Below are positions 16,903 to 27,170 of a stretch of DNA of 35,684 nucleotides, in pieces. Within the stretch, counting starts at the first letter, position 1, and the number at the start of each line of letters is the position of its first letter. The stretch is from Streptomyces sp. GKU 895. Lineage in GTDB: Bacteria; Actinomycetota; Actinomycetes; Streptomycetales; Streptomycetaceae. The DNA is taken from contig MWJO01000090.1 of assembly GCA_002027195.1 (NCBI GenBank), forward strand, positions 1 to 35,684. The letters run 5' to 3'. Under the pieces are notes generated by a model. The model was not told the origin of the DNA and did no database searches. It was given only the letters and a program-made list of their open reading frames with translations. The position numbers were made by a program, and so were the translations under genes.

Positions 16903-18785
16903 CTCCGACCACGACCCGGCTGACCGTCGCCCAGGCGCTCGTCCGCTTCCTCGCCGCCCAGTACACCGAACGCGACGGCACCCGGCAGCGGCTGATCTCC
17001 GCGACCTGGGGCATCTTCGGCCACGGCAACGTGGCCGGGCTCGGCCAGGCGCTCGTCGAGTACGGCGACGAGATGCCCTTCCACCAAGGCCGCAACGAGC
17101 AGTCCATGGTGCACGCGGCCGTCGGCTACGCCCGCCAGTCCAACCGCCTGTCCACGCACGCCGTCACGACCTCCATCGGCCCCGGCGCCACCAACCTGGT
17201 CACCGGCGCCGCCCTCGCCACGATCAACCACCTCCCGGTCCTGCTGCTGCCCGGCGACATCTTCGCCACCCGCCCCGCCGACCCGGTCCTCCAGCAGCTG
17301 GAGGTCCCCTACGCGGGCGACCTCAGCGTCAACGACTGCCTGCGCCCGGTGTCGAGGTACTTCGACCGCGTCACCCGCCCCGAGGCCCTGATCCCGGCCG
17401 CCCTCCAGGCGATGCGGGTCCTCACCGACCCGGTGGAGACGGGCGCGGTCACCCTCGCCCTCCCGCAGGACGTCCAGGCCGAGGCGTACGACTGGCCCGA
17501 GGAGTTCTTCGCCGAGCGCACCTGGGTCGTACGACGTCCGGGCGCCGACCCGACCGAACTCGCCGAGGCCATCACGGCGATCAGGTCGGCCCGCAGGCCG
17601 CTGGTCATCGCCGGCGGCGGCGTCCACCACAGCCGCGCCGAGGAGGCCCTCGCCGAGTTCGCCGAGGCCACCGGCGTCCCCGTCGCCTCCACCCAGGCCG
17701 GCAAGGGCTCGCTGCGCTGGGACCACCCCCAGGACGTCGGCGCGGTCGGCCACACCGGCACCGCCACCGCCAACGAACTCGCCCGCCAGGCCGACCTGGT
17801 GATCGGCGTCGGCACCCGCTACACCGACTTCACCACCGCCTCCGGGACGCTCTTCGAGACGCCCGGCGTCCGCTTCCTCAACCTCAACATCGCGCCCTTC
17901 GACGGCCACAAGCTCTCCGGCCGGCCGCTGGTCGCGGACGCCCGCAGCGGCCTCGCGGAGCTCACCGAGGCCCTCGGGATGCACGGCCACCGGGTCGCCG
18001 ACGCGTACGTCACCGAGTACACCGAGGACAAGCAGCGCTGGGAGCACCGCGTCGACGCCTGCTACGAGGCCGACGAGATAGACGTGCGCCCCACCCAGCC
18101 CCAGGTCCTCGGCGCCCTGGACGCCCTCGTCGACGAGAGCGACATCATCATCAACGCGGCCGGCTCGCTCCCCGGCGACCTGCACAAACTGTGGCGGGCC
18201 CGGTCCCGGGACCAGTACCACCTGGAGTACGGCTACTCCTGCATGGGGTACGAGATCCCGGCCGCGATCGGCGTGAAGATGGCCGCCCCCGACCGCAACG
18301 TCTGGGCACTCGTCGGCGACGGCACCTACCTGATGATGCCGACCGAGATCGTCACCGCCGTCCAGGAGGGCGTCGCGATCAAGATGCTGCTCGTGCAGAA
18401 CCACGGGTACGCCTCGATCGGCGGCCTGTCGGAGTCGGTGGGCGGCGAGCGGTTCGGCACCGCCTACCGGTACCAGTCGGACGACGGAACCTACACCGGG
18501 GCGCCGCTCCCGGTGGACCTGGCCGCCAACGCGGCCAGCCTGGGGATGCGCGTGCTGCGCGCGAAGACCGTGGGTGACCTGCGCGAGGCTCTCGCCCAGG
18601 CACGCGCGGCGGACACTCCCACTTGTGTCTACGTCGAGACCGAAACGGCAGACACAGTGTCGGGCGCGCCTCCGGCGCAAGCCTGGTGGGATGTACCTGT
18701 GGCCGAGACCGCGACCCGACCGTCCGCGGTGAAGGCACGAGAGCTGTACGACCGGCACGTCTCTACCCGACGCCGCCATCTGTGA
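16899..18785 (+). CDS. iolD: 3D-(3,5/4)-trihydroxycyclohexane-1,2-dione hydrolase
   Basis: A 628-residue thiamine diphosphate enzyme that opens the cyclohexanedione ring to 5-deoxy-glucuronate. Domain order is typical: N-terminal pyrimidine-binding domain with the activating Glu in GRNEQSMVHAAVGYAR (about 67-82), a central domain (AGGGVHHS), and a C-terminal pyrophosphate domain with GDGTYLMMPTEIVTAVQEG...NHGYASIGG (about 472-506, the GDG...N motif binding Mg-ThDP). ATG 16899 overlaps the iolB stop; the longer frame from 16857 has no ribosome site. The iolA gene follows after 14 nt. Confidence 0.95.
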   Translation: MTPTTTRLTVAQALVRFLAAQYTERDGTRQRLISATWGIFGHGNVAGLGQALVEYGDEMPFHQGRNEQSMVHAAVGYARQSNRLSTHAVTTSIGPGATNLVTGAALATINHLPVLLLPGDIFATRPADPVLQQLEVPYAGDLSVNDCLRPVSRYFDRVTRPEALIPAALQAMRVLTDPVETGAVTLALPQDVQAEAYDWPEEFFAERTWVVRRPGADPTELAEAITAIRSARRPLVIAGGGVHHSRAEEALAEFAEATGVPVASTQAGKGSLRWDHPQDVGAVGHTGTATANELARQADLVIGVGTRYTDFTTASGTLFETPGVRFLNLNIAPFDGHKLSGRPLVADARSGLAELTEALGMHGHRVADAYVTEYTEDKQRWEHRVDACYEADEIDVRPTQPQVLGALDALVDESDIIINAAGSLPGDLHKLWRARSRDQYHLEYGYSCMGYEIPAAIGVKMAAPDRNVWALVGDGTYLMMPTEIVTAVQEGVAIKMLLVQNHGYASIGGLSESVGGERFGTAYRYQSDDGTYTGAPLPVDLAANAASLGMRVLRAKTVGDLREALAQARAADTPTCVYVETETADTVSGAPPAQAWWDVPVAETATRPSAVKARELYDRHVSTRRRHL

Positions 18786-18799
18786 AGGAGCAACTGGGC

Positions 18800-20302
<1,503 letters not shown>

Positions 20303-20310
20303 GTGACGTC

Positions 20311-20346
20311 GGAGCCCGGGCATCCGAAGGCAGGTGCCCGGGCTCC
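20311..20346. terminator. Terminator of the iol operon and of the convergent lipoprotein gene
   Basis: GGAGCCCGGGCA (20311-20322) and TGCCCGGGCTCC (20335-20346) form a perfect 12-bp stem with a 12-nt loop. It lies 8 nt past the iolA stop and 8 nt before the stop of the convergent minus-strand gene, so it probably serves both. Confidence 0.85.
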
Positions 20347-20354
20347 GTCATGTC

Positions 20355-21182
20355 CTACTGCCCCTGCGCTTCCTTGAGCGCCTCGGTCATGTCGGCGGTC
20401 TCGGCGGCCGGGGGAGCCTTGACGGTGGCGGTGGCACCGAACTTCTCGAAGTCCATGGTGACCGTCATCTTCCCCATCGCCTGCACCAGGCGGACGGGCA
20501 GGTCCTTCTCGCCCAGCCAGACGTCCATGGTGATGGTGCTCGCGCCGCCGGTCATCTGGTTGAGCAGGCTGCCGTCGCCGGTGTACGCCTCCTTGAAGCG
20601 GCCCATGTGCTCCTGGTCGATGACGGCCCGGTAGTGGGTCGCCTTCTGCCCGTTCACGGTCTGCGCACCGAGGTCCTCGACGTCGCTCGCGTACTTCAGG
20701 CCCTTCAGGGAGGCCGTCGGGTTGGCGCCCGTGTCCATCGCGCCGGCGCCGCTCTCGCCGAACACGGCGGAGGCGTCGACCTTCATCCACTCCTTGCCCT
20801 TGAGCGGGCCCGAGGCCTGCGGGTCGACGTCGTAGTAGTACGCCCCGTCGACGAGCAGACAGTGGATCTTCGAGTCGTCCTGCACGGCCTGCATCTGCGC
20901 CGCCGCTGTGTCCATGTGCACGTCGTAGGCCATGCCGTCGCCCCACGAGTATGTGCCGTCCATCGCGATCGGCGTGCCGGTCCCGAGGTCGGTCGACACC
21001 TTCACCTGGGCCGACCCGAGCTGCTCGGTGCGGTCCGTGGCTCGGGCGAGCGCCGCCATGATCGCGTCGGTCTTGTCGACGGCGTCGGCCGCCTGTCTGA
21101 CGGAGTCCGCGCCGCATGCCGACGTGGCCACCAGCGCCGCCGCCGTGAACCCCACCCAGGCAGCCGTGTGCTTCACCTTCAT
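20355..21182 (-). CDS. Secreted lipoprotein, LppX/LolA-like fold
   Basis: A 275-residue lipoprotein: basic start MKVKH, hydrophobic stretch, and lipobox ATSAC (Cys23), so anchored to the outer face of the cytoplasmic membrane. The mature part (DAIMAALARATDRTEQLGSAQVKVSTDLG..., later ATHYRAVIDQEHMGRFKEAY and MDVWLGEKDLPVRLVQAMG) resembles the LppX/LprG-type half-barrel that binds lipids in actinobacteria. The match is by pattern only. ATG 21182 has GGGG upstream. Monocistronic; it shares a terminator with iolA and has no functional link to it that I can see. Confidence 0.8.
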   Translation of the reverse strand: MKVKHTAAWVGFTAAALVATSACGADSVRQAADAVDKTDAIMAALARATDRTEQLGSAQVKVSTDLGTGTPIAMDGTYSWGDGMAYDVHMDTAAAQMQAVQDDSKIHCLLVDGAYYYDVDPQASGPLKGKEWMKVDASAVFGESGAGAMDTGANPTASLKGLKYASDVEDLGAQTVNGQKATHYRAVIDQEHMGRFKEAYTGDGSLLNQMTGGASTITMDVWLGEKDLPVRLVQAMGKMTVTMDFEKFGATATVKAPPAAETADMTEALKEAQGQ

Positions 21183-21271
21183 CTGTCCCCACCCCGCTGT
21201 GAAATCTGTGCGTCCACTGTGACGGGTGATGCTAGCGGGAGCCACTGACTTGTTCGGATTCCGGACACCCT

Positions 21272-21288
21272 GACGTTTTTTTAACGTC
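21272..21288. repeat. GACGTT-T5-AACGTC dyad
   Basis: GACGTT (21272-21277) and AACGTC (21283-21288) flank five T residues. The dyad lies in the 288-nt divergent gap between the lipoprotein and permease genes. It could be an operator or a small hairpin. The gap is AT-rich for this genome, so it probably holds both promoters. Confidence 0.4.
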
Positions 21289-21470
21289 CGAGCTGCGAAT
21301 GTCGTACGGCTGCAAGATGCGGAATTACCTGACTCGAATTGACGTAAAGACGAGTCACGGTGGCTTCGATCTACGGATTCCGTAGGCAAACACCTATTGA
21401 CGTGCTGGTTTCGTCGGGGTTCGATGCAGCGCAATCCACTGCACCCGCCGACGTCGATGGGAACCGCCGT

Positions 21471-22874
21471 ATGACCGACACGCTCCGCCCTGTCGACACC
21501 GCCGCCCTCCCCGAGGCGCCGGAGGCCGGCACCCGGAAGCTCAAGCGTTCCATCGGGGTCGTCGGCGGCACCCTCCTCACGCTCTCCTGCGTGACACCCG
21601 CCTCCACGCTCTTCGTGGTCGTCCCCGACCTCTTCGGCTCCCTCGGCACCGCGACCGCCCTCACGATCGCGATCGGCTCCCTCCTCTGTATCGCCGTGGC
21701 GTTCTGCTACTCCGAGCTCGGCACCCTCATCCCGAGCGCGGGCGGCGAGTACGCGATGGTCTCGACAATGGCGGGCCGCCTCGCGGGCTGGCTCGTCTTC
21801 GTGCTGTCCCTCCTGGTCGTGATGATCGTCCCGCCGGTGATCGCGATGGGCACCGCGGACTACCTGGCCCCCGTGATCCACCTGGACCCGTCCCTCGCGG
21901 GCGCCGGCGTGATGCTCCTGGCCACCCTCGCCGGCCTCCTCGACCTGCGCGCCAACGCCTGGATCACCGGCGTCTTCCTGGTCCTGGAGGTCATCGCGGC
22001 GGCGGTCGTCGCGGTGCTGGGCTTCGCCCACGCCGAGCGCGGCGCCGGCAGCCTGGTGTCGATGCAGGTGGCCGGGTCGCACGGCGGCACGGACACGGTG
22101 ACGGCCATGCTGGTCGTCTCCGGCCTGGCGATCGCCCTGTTCGTCACCCAGGGCTTCTCGACGGCCGTCTACCTCTCCGAGGAACTGGAGAACCCGCGCC
22201 GCAACGTCGCCCGTACGGTGCTGGCCACCCTCGCCATCTCCTCGGTGATCATCCTGGTGCCGGTGGTGGCGATCACCCTGGGCGCGAGCGACCTGTCGGA
22301 GCTGACCGGCGGTGACATCAGCGCCATGGTCACGGCCTGGTCCAACTCGGCGGTCGGCACCTTCGTCAGCCTCTGCGTGGCCCTCGCGATCATCAACGCG
22401 GGCATCGTCATGGTCATCCAGAACTCCCGCGTCCTGTTCGCCTCGGCCCGCGACAAGGCCTGGCCCCAGCCGGTCAACGACGTCTTCTCCAGGCTCGGCC
22501 GCTTCGGCTCCCCCTGGGTCGCCACCCTCGCCGTCGGCATCCCCGGCGCCGCCCTGTGCTTCGTCAACCTGGACACCCTGTACGGCGTGACCGGCGTCTC
22601 GGTGACCGGCATGTACCTCCTGGTCGCGGTGGCCGCCCTCCTGGCCCGCAGGGGCGCCCACCGGCACACCCCGGCCTGGCGGATGCCCCTGTGGCCCGCG
22701 ATGCCGGTCCTGCTGATCGGAGTGCTGGCCTACATCCTCAGCGAGCAGGAGACGCAGTACCTGCTGTGGACGGGCGGCATCACGGCGGCGGCCACGCTCT
22801 ACTGGGCCCTGTACCTCCGCCCGCGCCGGGACACCCGCTGGCTGGTGGAGATCCCCGAGGACGAACGCGCCTAG
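21471..22874 (+). CDS. Amino acid permease (APC superfamily)
   Basis: A 467-residue cytoplasmic-membrane transporter with about 12 hydrophobic helices. It has the APC helix-1 pattern (SIGVVGGTLLTLSCVTPASTLF) and helix-2/loop SELGTLIPSAGGEYAMVSTMAGRLAGW, also FVTQGFSTAVYLSEELENPRRNVAR, typical of amino acid/polyamine antiporters or symporters. Substrate unknown. ATG 21471 follows GGGAA; the upstream in-frame GTG 21360 would add an unlikely soluble leader. Its stop TAG shares the palindrome CTAG (22871-22874) with the stop of the convergent condensation gene, leaving no room for a separate terminator. Confidence 0.88.
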   Translation: MTDTLRPVDTAALPEAPEAGTRKLKRSIGVVGGTLLTLSCVTPASTLFVVVPDLFGSLGTATALTIAIGSLLCIAVAFCYSELGTLIPSAGGEYAMVSTMAGRLAGWLVFVLSLLVVMIVPPVIAMGTADYLAPVIHLDPSLAGAGVMLLATLAGLLDLRANAWITGVFLVLEVIAAAVVAVLGFAHAERGAGSLVSMQVAGSHGGTDTVTAMLVVSGLAIALFVTQGFSTAVYLSEELENPRRNVARTVLATLAISSVIILVPVVAITLGASDLSELTGGDISAMVTAWSNSAVGTFVSLCVALAIINAGIVMVIQNSRVLFASARDKAWPQPVNDVFSRLGRFGSPWVATLAVGIPGAALCFVNLDTLYGVTGVSVTGMYLLVAVAALLARRGAHRHTPAWRMPLWPAMPVLLIGVLAYILSEQETQYLLWTGGITAAATLYWALYLRPRRDTRWLVEIPEDERA

Positions 22875-24250
22875 GACGGGCCCGGGCCGTCCGTCGCCGC
22901 CATCAGCGCCCGCAGCCTCTCCACGTACAGCCGCATGTTCTTGTGGGCGACGTCCGTGTCCGGGTACCGGCAGGCGAACCACACGCCGTCGGGCAGCCGG
23001 TTCAGCCACACGCACACCTGGTCCCCGTACGACACCCGGATCAGCCCGTACGCCGACAGCGCGTCCCACCGCTCGGCCCCCGGCAGGGCGCGCGCGTCGG
23101 TGAACGACACGATGGAGTACAGGTCCGGCGAGGTGGGCCGGAAGTCGGTGCCCAGCAGGCGCAGCACCCGGGCGAGTGGCATCCGGGACAGCGGCCGGGC
23201 GGCCTGCAACTGCGCGCGGACGGCGGGCAGCGCGCTGCGGAAGTCCGCTGGCACCGGCACCTCGATCGGTGCCCCGCCGACGTACCAGCCCACCGAGTCG
23301 GACCACTGGGACTTCACCCGGGTGTGGAAGGGCACCACCGTCCGGTAGACGGAGGCACCCCCGAGCTCCCCGGCGATCAGCGCGGTGGCCGCCAGCACCC
23401 CGACCAGGCTGCCGCCGTACGGCCGGCAGTACGCCTCGAAGGCGGCCGCCTCCCCGGGGCCCACGAGCATCTCGCACATCATCTTCTGCTCGGGCAGCGG
23501 ACCACCCGGCTCCACCCCCAGGTCCAGGGGGAACGTCGGCAGCGTCCCGTCGCACCGCCGGATGAACTCCCGCCAGCGCCCCACGGTCTCGTGGTCCTCG
23601 TCGATCCGGTCCGCGTCGGCCCGCTCGATCCGGCAGAAGTCGATGTAGCTGCTGACCGGCGCCTCCTCGGTCACGCCACGGCCCGCGTACAGCTCGTGGA
23701 TCTCCGAGGGGATCCGATAGATCGAGTACGCGTCGACGTTGCTGTGGTCGAACGCCATGTACACGCTCGTCGAGTCGTCCCGGACGACCGCCGCGTACAT
23801 CAGGTTCGGCCAGCGCAGCGCGTCCGCGGTGACGTCGAAGCGGTCCTGGAGGTGCCGGACCAGAGCGGTCGCGTCCGTGAACTCCCCGGCGTCCTCCCGG
23901 TGCAGGGACACGTCCCGGGCGTCCAGTGTGAACCGCCGCAGCGCGTCCCCGTCCGGCCGGAACCCGCTGCGCAGCGTCTCGTGCCGCAGCGTCCACGCGC
24001 GCAGGGCCGCCTCCAGGGCGCCGAGGTCGACCGGCCCGGGGATGTCGAAGGCGGCACCGAGCCAGGTCGGGACGAAGAGGCCGTCCTCGCGGACCGTACG
24101 GGCGGTCCTGATGTGCGACTCCTGGATGTACGCCGGTGGCCGGGTGTCCTCCGGCAGCCCCCGCGCCGCGGCCACGGTCGCCGGACTGAGCGTCCACTCG
24201 ACGAGCCGTCCGGGCCGGATGTCGCAGCGCTGGATGTCGGTGATACGCAC
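22871..24250 (-). CDS. Stand-alone condensation-domain (PapA-like) acyltransferase
   Basis: A 459-residue protein of the chloramphenicol acetyltransferase/NRPS condensation superfamily with no adenylation or carrier domain. Start is GTG 24250, with GGAG 8 nt before; the frame extends to 24358 without a site. The core motif HHxxxDG appears as DHSNVDA (Asp168-His169...Asp173). The catalytic second His and the Asp remain, while the first His and the Gly are changed. Other C-domain-like parts are LRHETLRSGF (about 122-131) and VGWYVGGAPIEVPV. Such proteins make amide or ester bonds in lipopeptides or acylated lipids, or are inactive relatives. No NRPS or PKS gene lies nearby. It is divergent from the hydrolase-ABC gene, so a shared promoter region is possible. 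Function unknown. Confidence 0.78.
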   Translation of the reverse strand: MRITDIQRCDIRPGRLVEWTLSPATVAAARGLPEDTRPPAYIQESHIRTARTVREDGLFVPTWLGAAFDIPGPVDLGALEAALRAWTLRHETLRSGFRPDGDALRRFTLDARDVSLHREDAGEFTDATALVRHLQDRFDVTADALRWPNLMYAAVVRDDSTSVYMAFDHSNVDAYSIYRIPSEIHELYAGRGVTEEAPVSSYIDFCRIERADADRIDEDHETVGRWREFIRRCDGTLPTFPLDLGVEPGGPLPEQKMMCEMLVGPGEAAAFEAYCRPYGGSLVGVLAATALIAGELGGASVYRTVVPFHTRVKSQWSDSVGWYVGGAPIEVPVPADFRSALPAVRAQLQAARPLSRMPLARVLRLLGTDFRPTSPDLYSIVSFTDARALPGAERWDALSAYGLIRVSYGDQVCVWLNRLPDGVWFACRYPDTDVAHKNMRLYVERLRALMAATDGPGPS

Positions 24251-24474
24251 GAGGGCGTCTCCATTCGCAAAGGGGCGGACCCTCAAGCGAAGACCGCGTC
24301 CGCCGCGGACACGCTCGGTTTCCCGGCTTTTCAATGCATCGGGTGGCACCTCGAACACTGTTCCTCGTACTTCGAGCGCGGTATGCGCGAGGACACGTGT
24401 ACACCCCTGGGAGGTCGGAGGGTTCGGTCTGTGGTCGACAACTCCCCGACAGGTTCAGCCCGTACCGTTGAAGC
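24251..24474. promoter_or_regulatory. Divergent promoter region, condensation gene / hydrolase-ABC gene
   Basis: These 224 nt must hold both promoters. Visible structure: CTCGAA (24350-24355) and TTCGAG (24371-24376) as an inverted repeat, and the palindrome ACACGTGT (24393-24400). No clear -35/-10 pair was found. The hydrolase ATG has only a weak Shine-Dalgarno sequence. Confidence 0.4.
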
Positions 24475-27170
24475 ATGGATCTTCGACTGCGAGGGCTGCT
24501 GCGGCGCCCGGCGACTGCTGGCCGCCGGGCCGCCGTCGTCGTGCTCGGCGGGGGCCGGTACCGTGGACGGCGGTCGCCGACGACGACCCGTCCCCGGTGC
24601 GCGCCACCGACCAGGTCATGGCGGTGAACGGCGTCCGCATAGACACCTCGTACTTCGTCTCGGGGGGCTCCGGGCGCCGCCCGGCCGTCCTGCTGGGCCA
24701 CGGCTTCGGCGGCTCCAAGGCCGACGTGCGCCAACAGGCCGAGGACCTGGCCCGGGACGGCTACGCGGTCCTCACCTGGTCGGCGAGAGGCTTCGGCAGG
24801 TCGACCGGCAAGATCGGGCTGAACGACCCCGAGGGCGAGGTCGCCGACGTCTCGAAGCTCATCGACTGGCTGGCGCGGCAGCCCCAGGTCCAGCTCGACA
24901 AGAAGGGCGACCCGCGCGTGGGCATGGCGGGCGCCTCCTACGGCGGAGCCATCGCCCTGCTGACCGCGGGCCACGACGCCCGCGTCGACGCCATCGCCCC
25001 CGCGATCACCTACTGGAACCTCTCGGACGCCCTGTTCCCGAACGGCGTGTTCAAGAAGCTCTGGGCCGGCGTCTTCGTGAACACGGGCGGCGGCTGCGCC
25101 CGGTTCGAACCGCAGATCTGCGCGATGTACGACCGGGTCGCGGAGTCCGGCACCCCGGACGCCGCCGCCGAGAAGATGCTCACCGAACGCTCCCCCTCCG
25201 CGGTCGGCGACAGGATCAAGGTCCCCACCCTGCTCCTCCAGGGCCAGACCGACTCCCTCTTCACCCTCGACCAGGCCGACGCCGCCGCGAAGGCGATCAA
25301 GGCCAACGGCGCCCCCGTCGACGTCGACTGGATCGCGGGCGGCCACGACGGCGGCGACATGGAGGGCAGCCGCGTCCAGGCCCGCACGGAGTCGTGGTTC
25401 GACCGCTACCTCAAGAAGGACTCCGGCGTCGACACCGGCCCCGCCTTCCGCGTCACCCGCACCGGAGGCGTCGACTCCACCGACGGCGCCGCCCAGCTCA
25501 GGGGCGCGAGCTCCGACACCTACCCCGGCCTGCACAGCGGCGACCGCACGTTCGCCCTCACCGGCCGCGAGGAACAGCGGGTCACCAACCCGGCCGGCGC
25601 CAACCCACCCGGCGTCTCCGCCCTCCCCGGCCTCGGCAGCGCGGGCGGCCTCGCCCAGCTCTCCTCCCTCGGCGTCAGCGTCTCCCTGGACTTCCCGGGC
25701 CAGTACGCCCGGTTCGACTCCGCGCCGGTCACCGACGACCTCCGCATCACCGGCGCCCCGACGGCCACCGTCCACGTGACCTCCACGTCCGACGACGCGG
25801 TGCTCTTCGCCAAGCTGTACGACGTCGGCCCCGACGGCACCCGGCAAGTACTGCCCTCCCAGCTGGTGACGCCCCTGCGCGTCGAGGGCGCCAAGTCCGG
25901 CAAGGACGTCACCGTCACCCTCCCGGCGATCGACCACAAGATCGAGAACGGCCACCGGCTCCGCCTGGTCCTCGCCTCCACGGACCTCGGCTACGCCTCC
26001 CCGGCGGCCCCGGCGACGTACACGGTCTCCCTGAAGGGCGACCTGACGGTCCCGACCGCCCCCGGGGTGCGGACCGCCGCGGCCCCGCTGCCCTCGTGGG
26101 TCTGGTGGCTCCCGCTCGCGGGCGCGCTCCTCGCCCTCACCCTCCTCCTCACGGCCCGCCGCCGCACCGCGATGCCCGCCCCGGACCCGGAGCTGGCCGA
26201 AGTCCCGCTCCAGATCACGGACTTGAGCAAGAAGTACCCGGGCAGCGACCGCTACAGCGTCCGCGACCTCTCCTTCCGCGTGGAGAAGGGCCAGGTCCTG
26301 GGCCTCCTCGGCCCGAACGGCGCCGGCAAGACCACGTCCCTGCGCATGCTGATGGGCCTGATCAAGCCGGACGGCGGCGAGATCCGCGTCTTCGGCCACG
26401 CCATCCGCCCGGGGGCCCCGGTCCTCTCCCGGGTCGGCGCCTTCGTCGAGGGCGCGGGCTTCCTGCCGCACCTGTCCGGCCGGGAGAACCTGGAGCTGTA
26501 CTGGGCGGCGACCGGCCGCCCACCCGGGGACGCCCACCTGGACGAGGCGCTGGAGATCGCCGGCCTCGGCGACGCGCTGGCCCGCGCGGTCCGCACCTAC
26601 TCCCAGGGCATGCGCCAGCGCCTGGCCATCGCCCAGGCCATGCTCGGCCTCCCGGACCTCCTGATCCTCGACGAACCGACCAACGGCCTCGACCCGCCAC
26701 AGATCCGCGAGATGCGCGAGGTGATGATCCGCTACGCGGCCGCCGGCCGCACGGTCATAGTCTCCAGCCACCTCCTGGCAGAGGTCGAACAGACCTGCAC
26801 CCACCTGGTGGTGATGGACCGAGGACAGCTGGTCCAGACGGGCCCGGTGTCCGAGATCATCGGCGCGGGCGACACGCTGCTGGTCGGGTTGGCGGCAGAC
26901 ATCGACGATCCTTTGGTGGAGAAGGTGGCAGCCCTTCCGCAAGTCGAGTCGGCAACCCGAACAGACGGCGCCCTCTTGGTGCGGCTGGCGTCGACGCCGC
27001 CCAGGGGCGCGGGGAACTGCGCGACCAGCCCCAACGAACCCGCAGCCGAACGCACCACCGCTGCTGCCCTTCTCGTAGACCTGGTCCGCCTAGAGGTACC
27101 GGTCGTCTCACTGGGCCCCCACCGCCGCCTGGAAGACGCCTTCCTCACCCTGATCGGAGGCTCCGCATGA
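24475..27170 (+). CDS. Fusion: secreted S15/CocE alpha/beta-hydrolase - TM - ABC ATPase (probable frameshift near 24552)
   Basis: About 898 residues if one base is added in the G5 run 24550-24554. That joins ATG 24475 (LLRRPATAGRRAAVVVLGG, an N-terminal signal or anchor) to the main frame. The hydrolase runs about 40-370: GHGFGGSKADV (oxyanion region), nucleophile elbow GMAGASYGG (Ser about 155), and GGHDGGD (His). A jelly-roll C domain (about 420-535) is as in X-Pro dipeptidyl-peptidase or cocaine esterase. Then a TM segment (SWVWWLPLAGALLALTLLL, about 541-559) and an ABC ATPase: Walker A GPNGAGKTT (about 612), YSQGMRQR signature, ILDEPTNGLD Walker B, switch His in VSSH. The predicted layout is hydrolase outside, ATPase inside. 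A 45-bp repeat is embedded in frame (27000-27044). The stop overlaps the permease start. Substrate unknown. Confidence 0.82.
27000..27044. repeat. Streptomyces intergenic repeat, copy B, inside the ABC ATPase frame
   Basis: Identical to copy A (12983-13027) at 42 of 45 positions, same orientation. Here it is translated in frame (PRGAGNCATSPNEPA) near the C-terminus of the ATPase domain, between GALLVRLA and LLVDLVRLEV, segments that normally adjoin in related proteins. Confidence 0.8.

Noticed and set aside
20355..26942. Minus-strand open frame of about 2195 codons
   Set aside because: It covers the lipoprotein gene but then runs antisense through several well-supported genes. Its translation is Gly/Arg/Asp/His-rich with no domains. 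Only the 3' part from 20355 to 21182 is a gene.
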